Shown here: positions 9,887 through 17,662 of the stretch, piece by piece | How positions within the stretch are numbered: the first letter of the stretch is position 1 | Layout: each line of letters starts with the position of its first letter | DNA from: Pleurotus ostreatus/Saccharomyces cerevisiae fusant | Taxonomy: Eukaryota; Opisthokonta | Reading direction: 5' to 3' | DNA: 19,470 nucleotides | Assembly: GCA_024196135.1 (NCBI GenBank) | Contig: JAMQCK010000592.1 | Coordinates: 1 to 19,470, forward strand | The notes under the pieces: model-generated | Seen by the model: the letters and a program-made list of their open reading frames with translations, nothing else | The model's database searches: none | What the model was told of the DNA's origin: nothing | Program-made: the position numbers and the translations under genes

Positions 9887-10231
9887 GACTTGCCGCCTCA
9901 AGGGATCCCGGACATCGTCTCGTCGCGGGCGTCTTCCAATGGCGTCCGGCGTACGATCGGGTACTTGTGTTTGCTTCGCTGCATCAGCTGGCATACGACG
10001 AGAATCGTGGTGGGCGGGCACACTGGTATCCTCGCGCAGTTCAACGGGCTGCTGTGGGGACCAGTTGCGCCTAGTTACAGATGTATCCTGCCTCTTTCCC
10101 TCCTCTCCTCCTCCATACGCGCACTCGCCCGGGCGTATCCTCGTTGGGCGAGTGCGCGCTCTTTTTCACTGGTGTGTAGTACACTCTCCTTGAGCTCGTT
10201 CTTCACTGACTACGCACCTATGCCTTCATTC

Positions 10232-10490
10232 TCGACCCGCAAGCCGCTCAACAATAGGTCCTCGCTGCCGCAGCCACCGCGCTATGGGCTTAATGACTTG
10301 CCGCCTCAAGGGTCCCGGACATCGTCACGTCGCGGGCGTCTTTCAATGGCGCCCGGCGTACGATCGGGCACTTGTGTTTGCTTCGCTGCATCAGCTGGCA
10401 TACGACGAGGACCATGTTGGGCGGGCATACTGCTACCGCCGCGCTTTTCAATGGACTGTCGCGGGGGCGAGTTGCATCTTCACAGTTTCC
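10232..10490 (+). repeat. Tandem partial repeat copy R3
   Basis: From GCCGCTCAACAATAGG onward this closely matches R2 from 9838 to about 10060, including GCTATGGGCTTAATGACTTG, GGCGTACGATCGGG and TTCGCTGCATCAGCTGGC. It lacks the TATA and leader and has a one-base deletion (AAGGGTCCC versus AAGGGATCCC), which changes frame relative to R2. R1 also carries the start of this second unit (CTCAACAATAGGTCCTCGC), so the tandem arrangement predates the inverted copy. Confidence 0.75.
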
Positions 10491-11177
10491 CTACTTCACT
10501 GCAGGGGGACCGTCGTCCGCCCTTTGGTGCGTTGTTTGTCTTTCATTCTCTCCGTACTGACGATTGCTTTTAGGCGTGCTTTCCAAGGTGACCCCCGGTA
10601 CGTCGTGTCCATCTTTGACTCTTCATCGTCACTGATTCTTTTTTACGCCTGCCTGTAATTCAGACTCAACGTGCCCGGCATTGCATGGGGCACTTGGAGG
10701 GTTTCTTAGGCTGTTCATGTTATATACGCGTCAATAGCATATTCTTTCCGGCTTTTAATCGGTGCATACATTGATCGTCCTTGAGGAAAGTCCTACCTAC
10801 ACGCGGATGTCACCACCTCAGATCGGACGGACGCGCGTGGCGGTCATCTGATTTTAGTTCTTCCGGATGAACTTGATCTTGGTCCTTTCTGACCGCCATG
10901 TACGACGAAGCGTCGCTGGGTTCCCGCGTCTTCGTTGCAACTCTAGCGTCTCCGCGTTCTCTCTGTAAGGCATGCTCTGGCAAACCCCCGATACGCCGCG
11001 GCAGCGCGAAGGGGCAGCCTGTCAATCGCGTCTGCCAAGGAGCCTCGGTGACGTCTAGATAAACAAGACCAAAGGGAATATGCTTCCCGCCCGCTCTCTC
11101 TTCTTGTCTCCTTCTCTCACCTTTCCTCTTGCACGCCCACGCGTCGAACATCTTCAGGACGCCGGACGCTGGACGCT
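10491..11177. other. Intergenic between the repeat array and gene A1
   Basis: No gene supported. The last 90 nt before A1 are pyrimidine-rich on the plus strand (CTCTCTTCTTGTCTCCTTCT), typical of a fungal promoter or leader. A minus-strand frame of about 110 codons at 10810-11151 runs antisense to this leader, has no domain and is not called. Confidence 0.45.
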
Positions 11178-13176
11178 ATGGTTCTCTCTGGACAAGTCGC
11201 ATCGGCCTTCGCTCTGGCGTGCGAGAACAAATATCTACCTTCCCTCGAGATTCGACCCCGATACAGCAAAGCGCCTTTCGATTCGGCCCTCGCAGCTATA
11301 TTGGCGACCATCAGCTCGTACAAATACCCGCTCGAGGATATCTACAAACTTCTGTCTACCAATCTCGGGACTGAGGATCCAGGCTTCTTAAGCGGCTATC
11401 TGAGAGACTTCGAGATCGCGAAGTCCCATGGAATCAGGCTCATCTGCGTGCTCGTCTCCATCAGCCTCCACGAGGAATACGCAGACCTCTGCTATGTTCG
11501 TCCAGAGATCGTCGATGTGCGTCTTTCATACTCGCGCTTTTGTCGCACTCTTACGCCCGGTTCTAGGCGGTGCTACGGGCTCTGACATGCGACGTGACGC
11601 TGGCCACCCTGGCGCAATCACTCGATATCTGGCGGGGAGGACGGACCAGGCCCTCCGCTGCGGCTCTTGTTGCATCGATTCTTGGCGCTTTGGACTCGAA
11701 GGACAACGGTTTAGAGAAGGCGCAAGAGCTTGTAATCAAGATGATGGGTCCGCTGTTGGGCACGGCGGTTCGCGCATCACTGCGATAGTACGTGTCCACA
11801 CCCCCTCCAGTCGATATCGGACGTCTTACGCATAATTGCAGCGACGAGAGGCTCAGCAACCCGAGGCCCGCCCTTCATTCAGACGAGGATCTCCCTGTCT
11901 TTACTCTCCGCACGAACCGCATCCCGGCTGAACCCGTCTCTTCATCCCTCGAGCCTACATCTCTTAGCCATCACGGCGACGATCACCCAGGGCCTTCCAG
12001 CTGTGGTCCAAGCAAAGTTCCAGCCGTCGTCAGACAGCATGAATGCGCTGCTGCTGTCGACTTAGATGACGCAAGCGTGCATAGCGGGGCGAGGCGACAC
12101 CGTGATCCTAGCGGTGGCGTGAACGAGACTTCCGAGGACAGCGTTGCCAAGCGGATCGTCGATAGCGACAAAGACGATGTCGGTTTCGAGGATCGCGAAT
12201 ACGATGACCTGCTCGTGGGCGGCGAGGACGATGGCGACGTTGAACTGCGACAACGCGACGAAGTTGTGCTCGAGTCTGGCCAACCTCTTCGCAAGAAGCA
12301 ACGGCACGTCTCTGGCGCGCAGCGAGTACAGACCTTCAAGAATCGGACTCGTAAGGGAGGGGTTGGGGTCCGGAACGGCAAGAAGGCCTCTCTCGTAGGC
12401 AAGGCTAGCAGTGCGTCGTGTTCTACTCCTTCGACTGTTTGGATTGATCATTTTCAGCCCCATCCAAGTCGATCCACACTTCTATCAGTGCCGCATACTG
12501 CTACCCTCTCTCGGAAGACGCGATCGCGTTCTTTGCTCAGCAGGATCTCCCGAGCTCTGGGGCAGCATTCGATGCACAGTTCGGAGGCTATGTCCTACGC
12601 TATGTGCTCATCGCCGCCATGCATACATCTGTGTCGAGACCCGACACCTTGACTGCCGAGGCTAGTGCGGTTCGTGCATAGCGCCGCCTCTTTCGCTCTC
12701 ATCTGACTTTGCGCATATAGGCTGCGCTCGATGCTCTCACGACCGTGGATATGCTCGCAAGGGTGGCAAAAGACGTCGGCTTGACGGTCTCGGACGACGA
12801 GAAGACGCACAAGGCGCTCCTAGCCGCCATCGCCCGCGCGGCCTATAACCGCCCGATCGACAAGTGTCGCGCGCATATACTCGCGATCTTCTCCCCTCTT
12901 GTACTCGTTGCGTTGGATGCCGTGAAGTTCATCGAGGCACCGGCGAAGAGTGCTGTTGAGATCGGTGCGCGGCTTGTTCGGCAGTCTATCGAATTGTGAC
13001 TAACCTACGTTGCAGCTGCGCGCAGGGGACTTGTCCGTCGCGCCTTCCGGTTGAAGGAAGGAGAGGTCCCCGACTCCGGGTCGACGCCGATGGACACTTT
13101 CTTCGACGGCGCGCCAGACAAGACAGTGGAAGCGCTCTTGAAGCGCGAACTGCTTGAGGAGTTGGAGCTCATTTGA
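11178..13176 (+). CDS. A1: large member of a novel local protein family (about 578 aa, six exons)
   Basis: Exons 11178-11516, 11567-11787, 11842-12410, 12458-12660, 12721-12964 and 13016-13176; intron phases 0, 2, 1, 0, 1, and intron 4 is GC-AG. Layout: a helical module (aa 1-187) split at 113 by the phase-0 intron; a disordered, acidic then basic linker (188-376) with LRKKQR near 335 as a possible nuclear signal; a second copy of the module (377-525) split by a phase-0 intron at 444; and a short tail with PDSGSTPMD and a Leu/Glu-rich end. Module copies share patterns such as YKYPLEDI/YCYPLSED and AVLRALTCDVTLATLAQ/AALDALTTVDMLARVAK. Gene A2 has the same layout; B1 and B2 match its first half. 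I recognise no known domain and no catalytic motif. The last intron could instead begin about 15 nt earlier (GTGCTG). It converges on B2. Confidence 0.8.
12661..12720 (+). other. GC-AG intron in gene A1
   Basis: The join LTAE to AALDAL needs phase 0. The only fitting donor is GAG followed by GCTAGT, with acceptor CATATAG and branch CTGAC, giving 60 nt. The paralogue A2 has a normal GTATGT donor at the equivalent place, also phase 0, so this donor apparently changed from GT to GC. Confidence 0.75.
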
Positions 13177-13811
13177 TAGTACAGACCACTCTTCTTTTGG
13201 ACCTTCGAACCCATCTTGCGTACGGAACTGTTTTCCTGCGTACTATCGACCTCGCACATCGCTAGTTTATGGCTCGGCCGTGCACATTGTACTATTCTTG
13301 TCGACCGCGCACTTCTTTGCCTCACCTCGCTCATTGCTACCCTACACCTCGAAAAGCACATATATTCAGTTCTCTTGTCTTTATCGACAGACTATCCCGT
13401 ATTCGCATAGCCGACTGTATCTTTAGATCATTCTATACGCATTCTGTAACCATCCATGCCCTTCGCGCGCGCAGTAGATAGCCGTTGTAGCACCAATGAA
13501 CTACACACCGATGCAACTGTTCTTCGTCGCGACGAGCAGGAAATTACTTTGACTTCGGGTCGCGATTGATGAAGCCGGTGGACAGGCGCAGACGGGATGG
13601 AGGTAGAAGAGGAAGCAGGCATAGATTGCGCAGACGTATAGCTGAGGAGTACTTGATATCTAACGAGGTGGGATAACAATAGGCTAGGGTATAGTGACGA
13701 GATGGTATCTACTTCCAAGGTACGCGAGGAAGCCTGAGCGCGAACTTGTCCACTGAGATGAGATAGTGTGGGCAGGTGCCGATACGGCGATGCAAGGAGA
13801 AGTTCGCGCAT
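13177..13811. other. Convergent intergenic region between A1 and B2
   Basis: About 635 nt shared by the 3' ends of A1 and B2. AT content rises, as in untranslated and terminator regions. A 127-codon minus-strand frame here (13428-13811) lies directly downstream of the B2 stop and has no paralogue or domain, so it is left uncalled. Confidence 0.5.
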
Positions 13812-14571
13812 CTATCGTCGTTTTGGCGTGCGCGACTGGCGACGAGCTTGTGGCGCGCTCAGGCTGTCGCCTTGTTCGCGCTTGCGCTTCTTCGACGTTT
13901 GCTGCTCGTTGCGCTTCCCGAAGGCGGCCGCGATTCGCCCGGTCGATGGATCAAAAGCCGAAAGCAGCGACTCTCTGGCGCCCGTCAGATAGAGCAAGAA
14001 GCAAGACTATGAACCCTCACCTAACGCTCGGCGTGCGGCTAACATCTTCCATGGTGTGCTTGAGGTTCGCGCTGACCCAGCGATCGAGAATCGTTGGGTC
14101 ATCGCAGGAGGCGATGATGGCGTTCAGGGCGATCTCGTCGTTCGAGGGCATATTGGGATAGGGATGATGGCTCGCTGCTTCCAAGCGCATGATGTTCGCA
14201 GAGCTGAAGATATCGATGAGGGCCTGTGAGGTGATCAGTGGGTGACGGCACATCGAGAGCGATATAGCACGCACTTCGTGAATCACTGCGGACATGACCT
14301 TCAGCTCGGGCGACATGTCGATGGCTCTCTGAAGCGCCGCCTTCATAGCGACTCGTCCGTATAGTTCGGCCTTCTCCGGTGTGCTCTTGAGCATCGTGGA
14401 GGCGCGTTCATGCAGAGCTGGGCGCGAGTCTTGCGGCGCGAAGTCGATGGGCGAGGGACGCTTGAAGATCGCGCCGCGGTACGAATAGTCTGTTGCGATT
14501 TCTTTCTCGAGCAGGCGGGTGATGATCGCCTTGTTGTTGGCGAGTTCGAGAAGGGCGGTGGAGGAGGACAT
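13812..14571 (-). CDS. B2: small member of the novel family (about 220 aa, three exons)
   Basis: Exons 14571-14275, 14223-14021 and 13974-13812; introns of 51 and 46 nt with donors GTGCGT (phase 0) and GTGAGG (phase 2) and branch sites CTGAT and CTGAC. Residues 1-167 form the helical module, and the tail carries KKRKRE (195-200), a classic monopartite nuclear signal, and ends basic (TPKRR). The segment YSYRGAIFKRPSPIDFA matches B1 YYMCRGTLFKRKAPHEFA, and ILDRWVSANLKHTMEDV matches B1 VIDSWVASNLLPAMESV. Intron positions and phases equal those of B1 and of the first module of A1 and A2. There is no C-terminal module. Divergent from B1 (836 nt between starts) and convergent on A1. The family is unrecognised; a nuclear role is inferred only from the basic cluster. 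Confidence 0.85.
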
Positions 14572-15407
14572 CGGCGGGTCGTTGGGTGTTGCGCGAGTTG
14601 GATGAAGGGGTATGAGCGAGAGGGAGAGGAGAGGTCGGGAAGCACGGATGGAGGTAAGAATGCCGGATATGCGCTAGGCCAGTTCCTGAAGCTGGATTTG
14701 AGGAGGCTGCAGTTGAGTTGCAGCGTAAAGGTGTCCACCGATGGTCAGCGTCAAAATTCAAAGCAGAAGTCTTGTTGAGCACGGCTGCCCTTCGAGGAGC
14801 CTGTGCCTTGAAGGCGAACGTCGATTTGCCGTCTCTGAAGGGGCGCCGTAGTACGTCCAAAAGGTTGCGCGATGTCCAGAACACTTGCTTATTGTGCCCC
14901 ATCTTCAACGGACGAATAGGCTGCATTCTACTCGGAGGATATCGACCAGAACCGCCCAAAGAGTCATGGACGAGCCTGAGCAGAGCTTGAGCCTGAGCGG
15001 GCGGTGGGAGTCTGAGCGGAGGTAATGAAGTCCACGTGCTACCATTGATCCGTGGCTCGTCCGGCGATCAAAACACAAGCCGTTCTCTCGAGCACCTCTC
15101 GAGCTCAACCTAGCTCAACTCGAACTCGAACTCGACTTGTTGTTATCCAGGTTCCGTAGTGTCGTCTCTATGAGCTCTCCGTGGTACTTGTCAACTCGGG
15201 CACTTATGCGCCCTACTTACTCGAGCGCTGGCTGCTCGCCCTGGGCGGTTAGCACAGAATCGTCGGCGACAGCGGAAGCACTCACGGTGGTGTACCCCCT
15301 GAGTTGAAGCTGCCTTTCTAGAGCTACCAGCATCCCCAGAGATATCCCACGTGCGTGTCTATACTACGGAGCTGGGCTAACGACGCTAACGAGCCCCCCG
15401 CAGAACC
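14572..15407. promoter_or_regulatory. Shared divergent promoter region of B2 and B1
   Basis: About 836 nt between two diverging paralogues. Visible features: two CACGTG palindromes (15033-15038 and 15348-15353), a cluster of GAGCCTGAGC-like words at 14970-15020 and a CTCGAACTCGAACTCG run near 15119-15134 with related GAGCTCAAC words just before it. CACGTG is the core bound by bHLH factors in fungi. A pyrimidine tract flanks the B2 side. No gene is supported in between. Confidence 0.45.
15351..15403 (+). other. Probable 5'-UTR intron of B1
   Basis: GTGCGT donor, GCTAAC branch and CCCCGCAG acceptor give a 53-nt intron ending 4 nt before the ATG at 15408. Upstream of the spliced join an in-frame TAG precedes any ATG, so the intron would be in the leader and the start at 15408 stands. 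Confidence 0.55.
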
Positions 15408-16851
15408 ATGTCCGACCTCAGTCCTTCTGACGATGTCCTTCCGGAGCTGTTACACGATCCTGACGACGATGGACCTGTGAGAGAGGCCCTGCAAGATGCG
15501 ATAGAGGACTACTATATGTGTCGCGGCACGCTGTTCAAGCGCAAGGCCCCGCACGAATTCGCCTCGGAGGCCCAGCTCGCCCGTATGGAAAGACATCTCA
15601 GTACCGTCCTTGCATGCGGACGTGAGGCTGCAAACCGCCTCGGGAAGGACTCTCTCGCAGCTTCTCTGGAGCGCGTCGCGGAGACTTCGCCAATCCTTCG
15701 ATCGCTTGCGCCTAGCAGCTACCGAGTGCGTGGTCGCATTCCGTCTGCCGAGACGCTGTTGCTCACTTGCGATCCCCAGATCGTCCTCGAAGAGTTTTCC
15801 ACCGATGCGGTGGTCATGAAGGAGGCATCGACTCACAACATCCACCCGTACAACTCCGCGTCCACGAACATGGCCCACTCTCTGTACGCACTGCTCGCCG
15901 CCTTGTCGCTTGAGCGTCAGGGCGAGCGTGTCATCGACAGCTGGGTCGCTTCAAACCTACTTCCCGCCATGGAGAGCGTCAGTAGCTCTTTGACGATACG
16001 GTACGTGCGTACGCTTGCGCGCAGTATGCGTACTAACAAGGCGTCCCTCCTATCCGCAGTGATGGGCTGGCTCAATCTGTCCATTCCACCGCCTGCATAG
16101 AACTCAAGCCTCACATGCACCTCGACCCGACTTCTCCAGCCTCTGCTCCCGACTCGGGAAGCGTACTCTCCCTCGCCAACCAGGCTCCGCCTGCCTCTGT
16201 CGATGCGGCGTCTGTGAATGCACCCAACCCTGCGATCGATGCTGAGGCCGCGACCGTGACCGCCTCAACTGACACTGCGACTAAGAGTGAGCCCGCACTT
16301 CGTATACCTTCGCCGCTGCTGATCATGCATCGCAGCCCTTCCAAAGCGCAAGGCCGGGCATGGGTCAACGACGCAGATCCCGCGGAAGAAGGCGAAGCGC
16401 GCGTCCGACGTGCGGGAGGAGACGCGGACCTCCGACGTCTTCGGGGACAAGACGTCGTCCGACGCCTTCGAAGGGATGCGGGCATACGAGTATAACACAC
16501 TCGAGGGAAGGCGTGCGCCTGGCGGCGTAGGTACCAAGTACGCGTCCGACGTCCGCGCGCGCGATGTGCCTCCCGTGCCTTCGCTCAAAGGGAAGGAGGA
16601 CGTTCCGCCGCTAGCTGATCGTTCTTTCGACGCCATGGCACCCAAAGTGAGCGACTCTATTGTACTCTATACCCATTGGAACATGGGTAGAACCCTCGCA
16701 TTGCGTCCTCTCGTTGCGCCTGGTACTGCTCCTCTTCCTTTCACTGCACCTCACCTTCCCGCTTGCAATGTCGGACGCAATTCTAACTCACATCCAGCAC
16801 CCAGCCCAAGTCAAGAGAAGTACGAGCACGGTTCGCCAGCAGTGGCGATGA
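15408..16851 (+). CDS. B1: member of the novel family with a long disordered basic tail (about 376 aa)
   Basis: Exons 15408-15725, 15780-16000, 16060-16286, 16336-16646 and, less surely, 16798-16851. Introns of 54, 59, 49 and 151 nt; phases 0, 2, 1 and 0. Exon 2 is 221 nt, the same length as exon 2 of A1. The first intron contains no stop, so the unspliced frame also stays open, but paralogues place an intron exactly here. Residues 1-180 are the helical module; the rest is Ala/Pro/Ser-rich, then LPKRK (257-261) and PRKKAKR (271-277), a likely bipartite nuclear signal, followed by a charged low-complexity stretch. The phase-1 intron before the basic cluster matches the phase-1 intron after the linker in A1 and A2, hinting that B1 descends from an A-like gene. 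No second module is found downstream. The 3' end is uncertain: the last intron is unusually long, and read-through would add about 127 residues without similarity to anything. Confidence 0.72.
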
Positions 16852-17662
16852 TCTCCTGGGCCTCAAGCACGCTCAGCTTACTATACGTGCATCTCATTCT
16901 CGACCGGCGATATCTCCATTCCTCTGTTTCTGGCTCTCGGCGGCTGTACCTCCGTATACCCCTCGTTTGCGTCTGCTCGCCTACTTCAGGCTCTGTGTTC
17001 CCTCGCATCTTAAGGTCCGTATCCTGACCTTCGTGGCCTGGGTTACCCTCGTCTCGCGCCGCGCCGTGTATCTCGATCGTGCATCCTTCTATCTTGGTCA
17101 CTAGCTTTGCCTACAACTCTGCGGACCATCTCTCACGCGTCTCTTCCGAAGTACAGTCTCTGTCACATTATCCCATGACCAACACCGTATCAAGCATCCA
17201 TCTCATCGTGGACATATAGGCGGGCCGTTCGCGGCAGCGTCGAAGTGCCGAAGCAGCAAGCTTTCGGCTACAACGCCACATGAAGCGAACAAAGGCTTCC
17301 TATTTAGGAACATGTCCGCTGCTGCATTGTCCGACTTTCGCACACGAGCACGTACCGCTGGCTCCCTTAGCTCGCTCCGTTAGCCTCCTTATATCCCTCT
17401 GTATATTATTGATCATCGCTCAGTCAAGCATGGTCGGATAAGGCGATTGCTTCTCTAGAGAATAACACAAGTCGTAGTACGCAGTATGTAAGCGCCAATG
17501 TGCGACGCTATGGGAGTAGCTAGCGATACAGTGAGATATCCTGGACGTTGTACATAGTATTGTACACGGGTAGGGTGGACGAAGAGGGGACAGGAATCTG
17601 ATACGAAAGGGTAGGTAGGCGAGGCAAGGTTGTCGCACGGAAATACGCGAAGACGGTCAAGC
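16852..17662. other. Convergent intergenic region between B1 and A2
   Basis: No gene supported. It contains a short imperfect stem near 17248-17272 (GCCGAAGC with GCTTTCGGC). A GTGTAAGC at the A2 stop could act as a donor to a further 3' exon around 17420-17570, but the sequence there looks non-coding. Confidence 0.4.

Larger units (their letters stand above)
9631..10231 (+). repeat. Dispersed repeat copy R2, with TATA box and 18-codon ORF
   Basis: Best-kept copy of the repeat also found inverted at 1590-2220 and in part at 10232-10490. It holds, in order: GTCTCGTTCTACAGCTCGC; a stem (AGCTTCCGGC with GCCGAAGCT); a strong TATAAAA at 9710-9716; a pyrimidine-rich stretch of roughly 100 nt like a fungal leader; and ATG at 9830 opening an 18-codon frame that ends in TAATGA. 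The same frame stays open past the double stop for a further 60 or so codons (segments VAGVFQWRPAYDRVLVFASL and HQLAYDENRGG). This suggests a decayed promoter plus first exon of a gene family. I do not recognise the protein and find no transposase or terminal repeats. Confidence 0.75.

Noticed and set aside
10810..11151. 113-codon minus-strand frame upstream of A1
   Set aside because: It is antisense to the pyrimidine-rich leader of A1, which explains its Arg/Glu-rich composition. No domain or start context supports it.
13428..13811. 127-codon minus-strand frame next to B2
   Set aside because: It is directly downstream of the B2 stop codon, has a Ser/Arg-rich composition and no paralogue in the A1/A2/B1 genes. 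It is best read as 3' flank.
16647..17027. Unspliced read-through extension of B1
   Set aside because: It adds about 127 residues with no similarity to A-type module 2 and contains good splice signals. A short final exon is preferred, though not certain.
17420..17638. Extra 3' exon of A2 through the GTGTAAGC at its stop
   Set aside because: The downstream frame is Tyr/Cys/Ser-rich without resemblance to A1, which ends in the preceding exon.
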